Origin: Drosophila pseudoobscura
Taxonomy: Eukaryota; Arthropoda; Insecta; Diptera; Drosophilidae
Reading direction: 5' to 3'
Assembly: GCF_009870125.1 (NCBI RefSeq)
Contig: NC_046683.1
Span: 37,587,869-37,651,868 of the forward strand
Length of the DNA stretch: 64,000 bases
Of this stretch, positions 11,115-22,255 are shown in pieces (the first letter of the stretch is position 1; the number at the start of each line of letters is the position of its first letter). A program made the position numbers and the translations under genes. Under the pieces are notes generated by a model. That model worked only from the letters and a program-made list of their open reading frames with translations, did not search any database and had not been told where the DNA came from.

Positions 11115-11729
11115 GAGGGGGAACGTTGTGAGTTGCTGCGGACACCGCAACTCTACATTTATACCCGATACTTAGTCAGTATGGCTCTCCCCCGGCAGAC
11201 GCCGCTAATATTGAACGACACGACAAAGAGTGCGTGCGAGAGAGACAGAAAATCAGTCTGAGCGTGACGTCGGGCGCTGCGTAGCCACTGCAAATTGATT
11301 TGTTTCTTTTGGCTATAAAAATTATCCGATCTGATCCAGATTCAGCAATCTCATAGATATGGTCATTCTCTACGTTTTTGCGATTTTACGATTTTGGTTT
11401 TCTCGTATTTTTAAAATTGTGGATGCCACAGATTTTCGTCCTTTGTGGGGGCAGGGCGAAGTCTTGAAATATTCTTGTAGCAGTGACATATCACTGAAGT
11501 CTGGATCCAAAACATCGTTGCTCTAGCTCTTATAGTCTTTGAGCACTAGGCGCTAATAGGGACGGACAGACGGACAGACACACAGGGCTCAATCGATTCG
11601 GCTATTGATGCTGATCAAGAATATATATATCTTTATGGGGTCGGAAACGATTCCTTCTGGAAGTTACAGACATCCATTTTCACCACAAATCTAATATACC
11701 GCAATACTCATTTTGAGTATCGGGTATAA
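11115..11729 (-). mobile_element. Helitron-like element with internal deletion
   Basis: Both termini are present (CGAGGGGGAACGTTGTGAG at 11115 and GAGTATCGGGTATAA at the right) but the copy is only about 615 bp. It lacks the central 'acaggtttcgtggtcgg' and duplicated 'accaaatttggt' region of the full copies. The first 170 bp are nearly identical to 8783-8950, which suggests recent activity or gene conversion. Confidence 0.85.
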
Positions 11730-13499
11730 TAAATTATTATATTCGCTGGTATATATTTTGTGCTGTGTCAAAGTTGCACGTATTAGTAAGTTAGTAGTAA
11801 TGGTTTGGTATGTTGTTGATAACTTTTAAATATAATTGGTTTGTATTATCCAATTTTTTTTTTGCGCATACTTATATACCGTCGAATTCAATAAAATGTT
11901 CTTACACAAAAACACACCGTCCGTAACGCCTGTGATTATCGTGATGCAGATAAAAACTACTTATGTATGTATGAGAGCGATGCTATCCTAAGATATTTCT
12001 CTCTATCATGGCCAGGGGACAAAGAAAACCAGAATAACCAACAACTGACGAGAGAGAGAGATGGAGTGAGATCACACTTTTAGAAAAGAGAGCTAGTACA
12101 TATCATATACTATATGTGCATACATATGTATGTACATAGGGCTAGAAAACATTTATTTTCATTAAATATTTCCACGTCGGGGGTAAACAAATTTTGGCTT
12201 CATTCGATTGCATTCGTGATTTCTTATCAGAAAACAGCCTGAACTTATTGCGTTGTGACGCTAGCGACAGACCGCTACAGTGGCAGCAGAAGAGAGGCAG
12301 AAGCGTAAACAACAATACACAAACAGCTGCGTCGACACACACACACACTCATGCGCACTACAGCTGTTAGTTTGTCTTTTGGTGGCCTGTGTGAGAATTG
12401 CTGGGTTCGTTCTATGTATGCAACAAACATAAACTGCGAAAATCCTTTCTCTTGGCCTCTGGCCCCCCCCCCCTGCGCAAACACTCTTGTGCCAGAATGG
12501 GTAGAAACAAAGTCAGCTGTGTGGAAGAAACGCAATACCAATGGCAGGTGAGAGACAAAGATAGAAATGGAGCATTTTCGCGACCCGCTCTCTCCTGCTC
12601 AAACTGAAGTTTTGCTGTCGAAAGGCGCAATTTGTTCAACAGTGGGCATACGCACGCACATGGAAAACAGCTATCTATACATACAAACAAACAAACATGT
12701 CTTGTTTTTGCTAATGCGCTGCGCTGCTTGCAACGAGGGGAGCGGGTAAAATAGAGGCATAACAACTGAATTTGGCAGAAAAATTATGTTAAAACCACTT
12801 ACGTTTTGCCTGTTGTTTTTGTTTGCAAGAACAATGCACAGCCACACACACCACCATATACCGAGTACAAAAAAAAAAGAGACAGCAACGACGACGACCC
12901 ACTGGAAAAGGCACTTTGTCCGTGGTACCCGTTTCTTCACTTGTATAATGCAGCAGAAGTTTGCATTGTTTCTATTTCACATTTGTTTGCGCTGCGCTCA
13001 TATTCTGCCTTTAACAGCACCTGTTCTCTAACAGCGCACTCGCTGTGCACTTGCACCTAACAGAACAAATTGCGTCTCCAGAGTTTATTTTGGGTCCCAA
13101 CTGTCATGGGATTCGCGGTTACCTTCCGTATATGCCACTGTCACACAGTACTGTATACTGTACACTTAAGCTATTTATTTAAATAACTTTACAGCGCTAT
13201 GTGATGCTTTTGGCTTACGTACTGCCTCTAACAGCACATCATTCTGTGCGCCCAACAGCACCAGTTCGCTAACAGCGCTCGAAGCGCATTTGTGAAAACC
13301 TTCAGGCACTTATATGCAACAAGCACTGAATTATCTGTGGAATGGATTTTAATGAAATATACGTGACTTTGTCACATCAAATTTTATAACTAACAAATCT
13401 TCTACCACCTTTTTTCCGTTACATTGGTGCTGTGAATGTGACAAAAAAAAGCTGCGAACTTTCACGCACTTACAGCACTGTCCGAGTTCGAGTCAGAGT
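11730..13499. other. No gene seen; repeat-bearing upstream region of the kelch gene
   Basis: The stretch has GA runs near 12050, a CA run at about 12335-12350, a poly-C tract at about 12465-12474 and many short frames without conserved content. The right third (12990-13295) carries the TAACAGC motif cluster listed separately. Confidence 0.4.
13005..13295. repeat. Cluster of TAACAGC / TGTGCGCC motifs upstream of the kelch gene
   Basis: Copies of TTAACAGCAC, CTAACAGCGC, CCTAACAG, TCTAACAGCAC, CCAACAGCAC and CTAACAGCGC occur within 290 bp, several preceded by TGTGC or TGTGCGCC. A related pair (GTGTGCGCTTAACAG, ACTGTGCGCCTAAAAG) lies upstream of glucosidase I at 18270-18325. The motif recurs before two unrelated promoters. 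I do not know its identity. Confidence 0.5.
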
Positions 13500-13559
13500 C
13501 ATCTGTTCTGTGCCAGTGCTGTCATCGATTGAAAAGCCTTAACATACCATATACGTTCC

Positions 13560-13817
13560 GTAAGTACGAAGTTCCATACCTAGTTTTATTAAAAACGGTA
13601 ACAACAACAAATACAATACATACAAATAAGTTAAATTACCTTTAACAACAGTGGTGGTATCTGCCGTTGCCTTTACACCTGTGTGGCCTTCAAGCACTCG
13701 CACCTCCATAATAACTCGGTCTGTTTGTTTTACTTTTTTTTTTTTTGCTGCTAGCCAGTCTCTGCCTGACGTTCGGCCCAAACTGATCAAGTTTTCTTTG
13801 TCATCATTCTGTTGCAG
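13560..13817 (+). other. Intron in the 5' UTR of the kelch gene
   Basis: A donor GTAAGTAC begins at 13560. An acceptor (CTGTTGCAG, preceded by a T-rich tract at 13725-13745) ends at 13817, just 18 bases before the chosen start codon. The first, non-coding exon would include a CATCGATT box near 13523. Confidence 0.6.
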
Positions 13818-13835
13818 TATCCGAGCCCGATCCCA

Positions 13836-15071
13836 ATGCTGTGGACCGTGCACCTGGACGGAGGGCCTCAGAGGGTTAACCATGCCGCCGTGGGCGTGGG
13901 CGACTTAATCTACAGCTTCGGTGGATACTGCACCGGCTATGACTACCGTTTCAACGAGCAGATCGATGTGCACGTCCTGAACGCACACACTATGCGCTGG
14001 ACCCTCGTCCCACAGCAGAACGACGAAGAAGGTGTTCCTCTCAAGTATCCGCTGGTCCCCTTCCAGCGGTACGGCCACACCGTGGTGGCCTACAAGGAGC
14101 GCATCTACATATGGGGCGGACGGAATGACGAGAACCTTTGCAACGTCCTCTACTGCTTTGACCCGAAGACTGCGAAGTGGACACGGCCCGTGGTTACTGG
14201 CTGCTTGCCCGGGGCCCGGGACGGTCACTCGGCATGTGTCATCGGCAACTCCATGTACATATTCGGCGGTTTCGTAGATGAGATAAACGAGTTCAGCAGC
14301 GACGTGCACACCCTCAATCTGGACACTATGGAGTGGAGTTATGTACAGACATTTGGTGTTCCCCCCAGCTACCGGGACTTCCATGCCGCTGTGGCCTACG
14401 AGGAAGAGCGCATGTACATTTTCGGGGGACGCGGCGATAAGCACAGCCCATACCACAGTCAGGAGGAGACCTATTGCCATGAGATTGTCTTTCTGGACAT
14501 GAAGACGAAGGTATGGCACCGTCCGTTCACGGCCGGAAAGGTCCCCGTCGGCCGGCGCAGCCATAGCATGTTCGTCTATAACAAACTCATCTACGTCTTT
14601 GGCGGCTACAATGGGCTGCTCGACCAGCACTTTAACGATCTGTACACGTTTGATCCCCGCAGTAAACTCTGGAACCTAATACGGGCCAATGGAAAGGGGC
14701 CGACGGCCCGCCGCCGTCAATGTGCCATTGTGATAGGCACACAAATGTTCCTCTTTGGCGGCACCAGTCCACGAATCTCCACAAGTACAACGGCGGTGCT
14801 GCAGCACGAGCAGCAGGGCGATGCTCCGGCTGCACCTGGAGTTCAAGGCCATGCGGAGGCCCAAGACGCCGGGCCACCGCCGGTATTGCCTCTCATAGAT
14901 TACAGCGACCTGCATGTGTTAGATTTCGAGCCAACACTGAAGACCCTGGCCACCATGGTGGTGCTGAAGTACCAGTTGGACATCTCCGGACTGCCACGGA
15001 GCTTTCGCGCCGACCTGCAGATGCTCACCCAGCCGAACAGTATTAGCCGCCCCATCAACCAGGCCGGGTAG
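13836..15071 (+). CDS. Kelch-domain protein of the KLHDC3 (Peas) type
   Basis: This is a 411-residue single-exon CDS. The protein is a six-bladed kelch propeller with double-glycine strands YSFGGYC, IYIWGGRND, MYIFGGFVD, MYIFGGRGD, IYVFGGYNG and MFLFGGTSP in order. It closes with the family tail DYSDLHVLDFEPTLKTL and ISRPI. The N terminus (MLWTVHLDGGPQRVNHAAV) matches KLHDC3 at its own start, which fixes ATG 13836 rather than the in-frame CTG-type codons upstream. KLHDC3 is a substrate receptor for CUL2-RING ubiquitin ligases and binds C-terminal glycine degrons; in mouse it is strongly expressed in meiotic testis. A 25-30 residue low-complexity insert (about residues 318-350, rich in Gln, Ala and Pro) separates the last blade from the tail and is longer than in vertebrates. 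AATAAA lies at about 15397. Confidence 0.92.
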   Translation: MLWTVHLDGGPQRVNHAAVGVGDLIYSFGGYCTGYDYRFNEQIDVHVLNAHTMRWTLVPQQNDEEGVPLKYPLVPFQRYGHTVVAYKERIYIWGGRNDENLCNVLYCFDPKTAKWTRPVVTGCLPGARDGHSACVIGNSMYIFGGFVDEINEFSSDVHTLNLDTMEWSYVQTFGVPPSYRDFHAAVAYEEERMYIFGGRGDKHSPYHSQEETYCHEIVFLDMKTKVWHRPFTAGKVPVGRRSHSMFVYNKLIYVFGGYNGLLDQHFNDLYTFDPRSKLWNLIRANGKGPTARRRQCAIVIGTQMFLFGGTSPRISTSTTAVLQHEQQGDAPAAPGVQGHAEAQDAGPPPVLPLIDYSDLHVLDFEPTLKTLATMVVLKYQLDISGLPRSFRADLQMLTQPNSISRPINQAG

Positions 15072-15702
15072 CATCAAACAAGATTCCTGGACCGAATGCC
15101 ACAAAATGCATAAAGGACACATTGAAATTAGTCTTAGCTCACACGGCGGATGCGCTGCGGTCCGGGAAGCGGGTCCCATAACTCCCACAACTAGTCCGCT
15201 TTCCACAGCCACACGCACACATATACAGATTGAGCAAGAAATACTGATATTCTGGGAAATCCCGGTAATTCATGAGTTTCCGAAACTTATTTTGGTACTT
15301 CCTTTAGATGCTTAAATCTCAATTAACTCAAACAAAATTATGATACTGATAATAACACGAGAGATTTAGTTTGTAAAACATTTATAGAAAGGACCAAATA
15401 AAGCTCCTTTAGCTGTACTTGTTCCGAAATGTCCTCTAGCGCTCATTAGCGGTCGTTCCCCAGCTGAAGGATAGCTGAAAGTTGAGCTTTCACAGAAACA
15501 ATAGAAAAGGTATCGAATAATTTCAGCTTACTTTCACTGTTTTATTATTAAAAGTTCTTGGGGTTATTGTCACTACCTTACAGTTTGACAACTCTTTACA
15601 ATCTATACTTAAAAATAAACCTTACATTCTAACTAAAAGTAAGGTCAGAAATAACTGCAGACCGGACCTTCGAGAGCTCATTCAGCAGTCATTCGTCAAC
15701 CA
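15072..15702. other. Convergent 3' intergenic region between kelch and INO80C genes
   Basis: It contains the kelch 3' UTR, with an AATAAA at about 15397 followed by T/G-rich DNA, and the minus-strand 3' UTR of INO80C. No further gene is seen. Confidence 0.6.
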
Positions 15703-16112
15703 TTACACGGCACTAGTGTAGCCGCGTACCGATAGGTACCGGTTGATGATGTCCGATGGCATGTGCTGCATGGAGGCGTACTCTTCGGCATTGGCAAAAC
15801 GAAGCTTTGTGTGCGGATCCATATAGGGGGCGGGCAAGCCGCTAATGTCCGAGTACTTCTTGGCCGGTACCAGAGAGGGTGGTGCATTAAGCGTGAAGTC
15901 TGGATATTGACACAAACAAACAGACAAGGCGAATTGAGCGTCGAAAGAAATGCATGGTGTTCTTGCTACTTACACGTTGGCCTGTCAACAGGTAGCTTCT
16001 GGTTTCGTTCCATATTGCTTATCTGGCGCATTGGGCGGTACACACAGTTCTTTGCGAAGATAAAGGGCTTTTTAAATGAGCGTCTGGTTTTCTGACTCGA
16101 TTTCGTGTCCAT
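15703..16112 (-). CDS. INO80C: INO80 chromatin-remodelling complex subunit C (Ies6-like)
   Basis: Two exons, 15974-16112 and 15703-15899, join in phase 1 (ACG T|GTAAGT ... ATCCAG|AC) to give 111 residues. The YL1_C domain fills the C-terminal half: FTLNAPPSLVPAKKYSDISG, then DPHTKLRFANAEEYASM and PSDIINRYLSVRGYTSAV. The N-terminal part (KKPFIFAKNCVYRPMRQISN) matches the FKxPxF block of the family. Ies6/INO80C binds the Arp5 module that lets INO80 slide nucleosomes and exchange H2A.Z. The protein is shorter than human INO80C, mostly at the N terminus. An in-frame ATG at 16136 would add eight residues (MLSSYLSS); I chose 16112 because the upstream residues look like leader. A cluster of CATCGATG palindromes sits directly upstream. 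Confidence 0.9.
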
Positions 16113-16177
16113 GCTTGAGAGATAAGATGATAGCATTGAATTTAATTGTTGGTGTACATTATAGTGATGTAAAAAAA

Positions 16178-17046
16178 CATCGATGCATCGAGCATCGATG
16201 TTTTTCTGCCGATGTTTACTGATGTTTTCCGATGTTTTTGTTGCTACCGATGTTGAGTGATGCATCGATGTTTTGCAAAACATCGGTAGTTTAATATCAT
16301 ATCATAGCGTATTTGTCTTCTGTAAGCAGCAACACAGCAATACCAAAGTAAGTAAACATATTTGACTTAAAATGAATCAAATTTACTACAGATGGTATAC
16401 ATTTGTTTAAATATGAAACTGCGAACGCCGTTAACATCATTCGAAGGCAACCTGTTGTGTATTTGGGAAGGGTACTGTTCATTCACAGTTCATATGTTCA
16501 TATGACGACACGAAAATTACATTAGCAACAAAGAATAGACAATTGCACTTGTAAACTCGAACCCACTAAAAAGGGTGAAGCAATAAACTATTTACTCTAT
16601 TGCTGCCAAGTACCTAAGTAAATGCACTGAAATGTAACCCCCGCCAGAGTAAGTGTACCCTATCTAAAAATACACTCACATGGAGCCTGTGCGTTCCTTC
16701 GCATACAATAAGAGTACCACTGCTAGCTATATGTATAAGGAGATCCATTTGTTCAATAAAACTCAGTATCAGAAACAGTACCACAACTGCCTATCACTAA
16801 TTTTCCCATCGCAATCATCAGAGGCTGTCGCCGTGTCTTCAGATCCTGATTTCGCGGTCATACATCGATGCATCGAAGAATAAATTCGATGTATCAATCC
16901 AACATCGATGTTTGATTTTGACAACATCAATGGACATCGACATTGATGTTTTCATTCAAATTTAAATCACTAGTACAAACAAACGATGGCACTATCATTA
17001 CATCGATGTTTTGGCAATTCAGAATCATCCATGGGAGTCATCGATG
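16178..17046. repeat. CATCGATG palindrome cluster, two groups around a 550-bp core
   Basis: Seven exact CATCGATG octamers occur at 16178, 16193, 16263, 16863, 16903, 17001 and 17039, plus degenerate copies (CCGATGTTT x3, AACATCGG, CATCGACATTGATG). They form two groups separated by about 600 bp that lack the motif. The octamer contains the ATCGAT core of the DRE. Paired groups of short repeats at two ends also resemble the subterminal repeats of hAT transposons. The core has an open frame (16680-16883) with no recognised domain. Confidence 0.6.
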
Positions 17047-18511
17047 TTTTTACTGATCAAATGTATAATGAAATTAACCATTAATTTTGGGGTAAAAATC
17101 TAAAGAACGTACTAAAGAAGTTCGTTCCCTGACTTTTATTCAGGGAACTAAGTCGTTCTTTTAGTTTGTTCGATTTTTTCCCCTCTTTAGGCCATACATC
17201 TTGCCACTTCTTGGCCTTTTGTATCGATAACGTGAAGAAAGTGAACTCACCTAGTTGTTAATCCATTCATGTAGAAATGCCACTTGGAACCATTTCACAA
17301 CCTGATAACCTATTTCCAGAGGTGAACATCCACAATCCATTTCTGGGATGGTCCCTAAGGTTTTGCAGCTGCGAAAATTTTTCAGTTATTCCACTATCCA
17401 TCTGGGATGTTCCTAATCCGCACTTTTTTATGCGATACTTTGCCGATAGTTTACAAGTGAAACCCTAAAAAGCAATGATTAAAAAAAAGTCCCGCATATA
17501 AATACTTGAAATCTTTTGAAATCTTGAAAACCATAAAAAAGGAGACTATACAAAATCAAAATCAGAAACTAGCGGTGGTAAATTTAATAATTATATGTAC
17601 GTATGTATTTTTGTGTTTATCATATTGGTATTTTACAGCCATTAAAAAAATGCACCTAGGTTGAAGGGTAGTTGGTAAATTTTTATGATAAATTTGGTAT
17701 GATAATATTGACGATTTGCGGGGTTTTTTCTTTCTGCGGTCAACACGCTCCACCAAAGCTGGACAGCCTTCTGGAGATTGATGGCGAAATGCTGGAAAGG
17801 ACTCCCGGAAGGACCAGCAGATATTACAGGAGGAGCACCAGGAAATACTAAAATAAATTGCGAGCAGCAAAGGACAAACCAACGGTATATTTTTTAGCTT
17901 TTATTACCCGGAATTTGGTAACGTAACGCCAGTAACTTTCAACAAAATTTTCTCATATACTTTTGAAAACATATAATTTAGAGCACCCGTTTTCACAAAA
18001 CGCAATATTTCTCCGTTTTCACATCGGAAACATTTTCCTCGCCGAAATTAAAATTAAAAAGCTATTGATCCAACAAAACGAATTTTAATTTCAAAAGAAA
18101 AGAATAGGTGACTTTTAGATGCATTAAGATCAATTTTACACCAATACTAGGGAAATTTAGCTTGTCTAATAGCAACGACACTTTTTGTTTTCGTGCTGCA
18201 AGCTGACGCAGCTCGATTGGGTTATCGAAACGTTGGCAAGAATTAAATGGTTGCGCATAACAGCATAAGTGTGCGCTTAACAGATCAGATTATGCTCGTA
18301 AATATATTAAACTGTGCGCCTAAAAGAACATCTTGGTAAAAACTTTTACTCACAGTTCGGAAAACCGGAACCTACCTGATTACCACAAAAAAAAACTATA
18401 CATGTAGTCCTGACCAATTCGCAGAGTTTTGCAATTCCGTCAAAAACTCCAAACGTTACCCGAACATGTGCTCTGTGTCGAATACTAATTCGTGATCAGC
18501 CCTTGTCCATC
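17047..18511. other. No intact gene; upstream region of glucosidase I
   Basis: A perfect TATCGATA lies at 17222-17229. Around 17745-17880 the plus strand reads LDSLLEIDGEMLERTPGR in one frame, which looks like a decayed coding fragment, but I cannot assign it. From 17900 on, the DNA is A+T-rich. 18250-18325 contains TAACAG motifs like those at 13005-13295. Confidence 0.4.
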
Positions 18512-18519
18512 TATCGATA
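18512..18519. promoter_or_regulatory. DRE box (TATCGATA) upstream of glucosidase I
   Basis: A perfect 8/8 DREF recognition element, 166 bp before the start codon at 18685. DREs mark housekeeping core promoters in Drosophila. The transcription start is therefore probably within the next 100 bp. Confidence 0.7.
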
Positions 18520-18684
18520 AATCTTAAAGATTTACCTGTTATCCATCGTTGCTGTTATGTTTTCTTGTAATTGGCAACCCTGCGCACAACGCAAAAATAC
18601 AATGCGCTGTCTAAATAATTTTAACTGTGCAGGAACTAAGTAGAATTTCATAACTCCCAATTACGATCGAAATCAGCAAATAAA

Positions 18685-21286
18685 ATGGCCCGGAATGCTG
18701 GCGCTGCCAGGTCCAGTTCAGGCAACTCGGGCCAACCGGCATCTGCAGCAGCGGCAGCGGCGGCAGTAGCAGCAGCTGCCGCAGCCGCCAACTCCAAACA
18801 GAAGCGTTGCACCAGGTTCAATTTGTCCTCGAAGGTGATGATGGACAAGTGGAAGACGTTAATCGGTTGCATTTGCCTGGGAATCGCTTCGTACTTTGGC
18901 TACGTGGGCTACTTGGAGACGAGGGTGAACACTCCGTTCGATAACCAGAAAATGGTTGTTAACACGGGGCTGGACAATCCAGATCTATACTGGGGATCGT
19001 ACCGGCCGCTCACCTACTTCGGTATGAAAACACGCGATCCGCACTCCCTGGTAATGGGATTGATGTGGTACACGCCCAGTAGTCTGGGCCATGGTGGCCA
19101 GGGAATTCGGCACTGGTGTGAGCAGGGCGACAATCTCGACGGCTACGGGTGGACGCATCACGACGGCCGCAGCTTCGGCGTGCAGGAGATCCAGGACCTA
19201 CCCTACGAGCTGAAGACCTCCTTTGTCAAGTATCCGGCTGGGAAGCAATATGGCGGCGACTGGACCGCTCGTATCTCGGTGAGGAACACAACTCGGGCCT
19301 GGGACAAGAGCATCTCGCTCATTTGGTACGTGGCGCTGGATGAGCGCACTAATGGCCATATCAAGTACGTGTCGGACGAGAAGAGCCCCGAGCCAGGCGT
19401 CTATGGCGAGACGCAGGGACTGGGCGAGTTCCAGGTCCGCTTCCATACAATGAAAGGAAAAATTCTGCACAAGTCCTACCTGAGCACGGTGGCGCCGTCG
19501 CTAAGTAAGCTGAAAGACACGCTCTTTTCGCATTTCCGAGCATTCACGGACAAGCGCGGCAACCGCTTCATTGGCCTGCCCGGCGAGATTGTCTTCCAGA
19601 ACGGTCTGCCCTCGTCCAATCCGGAGCCAAACTTCATAGCCATACAGATCACGGCCGAGGTAGACTTCACCCTCGACATTACCTATCAGTCCACATCGGG
19701 ATTTACTTTGAGCGAGTCCATACCAAAGCCGCCCACGGGGCGGTCGTACACAGAGTCTCTGCAGGCAAAGATCAGCGAATTCGACCAGCGATTCGAAGAG
19801 AAGTTTCAGCTGAAGAGCCGCGGCTACTCGCTCGAAGAGGTGCGCTTCGCACGCAACGCCCTGAGCAATATGCTCGGTGGCATTGGCTACTTCTACGGCT
19901 CTAGTCGTGTGCAGTCGGTCCACACCAAAAACCCAGTGCCCTATTGGAAGGCTCCCTTATACACGGCCGTGCCCTCTCGCAGCTTTTTTCCCCGTGGCTT
20001 CCTATGGGACGAGGGCTTCCACGGGCTGCTAATAAGTTCATGGGACATTGATATAGAGCTGGACATCATCTGTCATTGGTTTGATCTGCTCAATGTCGAG
20101 GGCTGGATTCCACGTGAGCAAATCCTCGGAGCTGAGGCCATGTCCAAGGTCCCCGAAGAGTTTGTCACACAAAGGAACAGCAATGCCAATCCGCCAACGT
20201 TCTTTCTGACGCTACAGAAGCTGCTCACCAGCCACAGGAAGGAGCTCTCTCAAGAGGGTCGCCTGGCCACCCTCGAGCGGCTGTATCCCCGTATCCAGGC
20301 GTGGTTCAACTGGTACAACACCACACAAAAAGGTTTGGTTTCCTTCTGCATATTTCTATCTCTTTCCTTTTCTAATTCGTGCTCTGCACTTCATTTTCGC
20401 AGGCGACTTAATGGGATCATATCTGTGGCGTGGTCGAAATACTACCACCCAGCGAGAGCTCAATCCTAAGAGCCTATCCTCCGGCCTGGATGATTATCCA
20501 CGCGCCTCGCATCCCACCGACCGGGAGCGGCACTTGGATCTGCGCTGCTGGGTGGCGCTGGCCGCCAGCGTGATGGCCGAGCTGTCGACGCTGCTTGGCA
20601 AGGACGACGTCAAGTACTATGAGACGGCCTCCTATTTGACGGACAACGAGCAGCTGAACCGTCTGCACCTAGCCCCCTTCAGTGAACAGTACGCCGACTG
20701 GGGCCTCCACACCGACCAGGTCATGCTGAAGCGTCCACCAGCGATGGCGCCGCAGCGGGGCAGCCACCCGTCGCAACAGCCAGAGATGGTGCGCGTGTCG
20801 ATGGAACAGCCAACCTACCAGTTTGTGGACACCACATTTGGCTATGTAAATCTATTCCCGCTCCTGCTCGAGCAGCTTAATCACGACTCGCCGTATCTGA
20901 CCAAAATGCTGCAGGACCTGAGGGATCCACAGCAGCTTTGGACAAAGTTTGGCCTTCGGTCGCTATCGAAGCGCTCCCCGCTGTATATGAAGCGGAACAC
21001 TGAGCACGATCCGCCGTACTGGCGTGGCCCCATCTGGATCAACATTAACTTTCTGGCTGTGAGGGCCCTGCAGCATTATGGCAAGATAGAGGGCCCCAAT
21101 GCCGCTCTGGCCCGTGAGATTTACGCGGAACTGCGCGAGAATCTAGTAAGAAATATATTCAGGCAATACCAGAAGAGCGGCTACCTTTGGGAACAGTACG
21201 ATGACTCCACTGGCGAGGGAAAGGGCTGCAATCCGTTCACCGGCTGGACGGCTACCGTGGTCCTCCTCATGGCCGAGCAGTTCTAG
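18685..21286 (+). CDS. GCS1: Mannosyl-oligosaccharide glucosidase (ER glucosidase I, GH63)
   Basis: Exons 18685-20332 and 20403-21286 join as G|GT...AG|GC (70-bp intron) to give 843 residues, close to the 837 of human MOGS. The enzyme removes the outermost alpha-1,2-linked glucose from Glc3Man9GlcNAc2 on new glycoproteins in the ER lumen. Topology is type II: a short cytosolic N terminus with an alanine-rich run (residues about 20-35), one membrane helix at about 57-77 (WKTLIGCICLGIASYFGYV), then the lumenal part. The N-terminal beta domain contains YWGSYRPLTYFGMKTRDPHS. The GH63 (alpha/alpha)6 barrel contains FPRGFLWDEGFHGL (W441-D442-E443), SGLDDYPRASHP, PPYWRGPIWININF and the closing CNPFTGWTATVVLLMAEQF. 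The exon 1 frame reads on into the intron and stops at 20469, which is not biological. The ATG context AAAATGG is good. AATAAA is at about 21727. Confidence 0.97.
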
Positions 21287-21867
21287 CTTGTTTCTACTTT
21301 CTTTATCGTTTTCCCCTATCTGCTGTGAGTTCCTCAACCAATGGAGTCCTACAATGGGAGTCCCCAATGATCTACATATAGTATATGTTTTTATGTAGTA
21401 ACATAGAGTGTGTAATCTTTAGTGTGTCTTCCTGTCCGTCAGTCCTGGTTGCTGTACAAAACGTTTCCCCCTATTGAGGAAATGTCCACGTGCTGGAGAA
21501 TGTGAGTAAGAAATTCGGACAAAGAAAGGATGGGACAAAGAAGAGAAAAAGGGGCAATTTTTAGCGTTAAATAGATGAATTTTAAAATTATAAACTATTA
21601 TAAAAGATTCCTTTGGATGTTTTTATTTTGCTGTTGCTGTTTATAATCAGCAAGTGAGAAATAACGCTTGTGTCCAATCCATAACCAAAAGAGGCTTCCA
21701 TCGGATGGCGCTTTACATGGCGCCCAAATAAATTAACTTATACTTTTACGAGCCCCTTCTATTTGTGGGTATTCTGAGCGACATGATTAAGGGACGTGTC
21801 ATAACAAGCGTATGATTAACGCTGGGGGAAATGGATTCAGAAGTAAGCGTTACCGACCTCATAGAGT

Positions 21868-22255
21868 ACATACTTGATCAGCATCAATAGCAGATTCGAT
21901 TGCTAGAGCAACCAAATGTTGTGTTCCTGTGTTTCCTGTGATATCGCACTGAATGGAGTTTGTTTCCAAATTTTGCGACGCCCCCTTCTGCCCCACAAGG
22001 AAGCAAAAACTGTGGCATCCACAACATTGAAGACAAAAGAAAATGCAGAACCCCAGAGAAGGACCATATCTAGCAGATTGTGGAATCTGGTTCGGATCGA
22101 ATCATTAATATAGCCAGAAGCAACAAATGAAAGTGCAGTGGCCTCGCTACGGCCTCCACGCGCTTACTCATTCCCTCTCTCTCTCTCTCACACACTCTTC
22201 ATCGTGCAGTGTGCGCTATTCACGAAGAGGAGCGAGATAAAACGACCGGTGTTGT
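21868..22255 (+). mobile_element. Helitron-like fragment, second subfamily
   Basis: It starts near 'tacttgatcagcatcaatagc', has 'cgcccccttctgccccacaagga', 'aaactgtggcatccacaaca', 'ctctctctctctcacacactcttc', 'gtgcagtgtgcgc' and ends with GAGCGAGATAAAACGACCGGT. It shares its 3' third with 8355-8730. It lies between the 3' ends of GCS1 and the TMEM68-like gene. Confidence 0.75.

Noticed and set aside
13905-14630. 241-codon minus-strand frame inside the kelch gene
   Set aside because: It is the antisense shadow of a real coding exon with biased codon use.
16680-16883. 67-codon frame as a hAT transposase remnant
   Set aside because: It lies between the CATCGATG groups, which is suggestive, but no BED finger, DDE or hATC block could be recognised.
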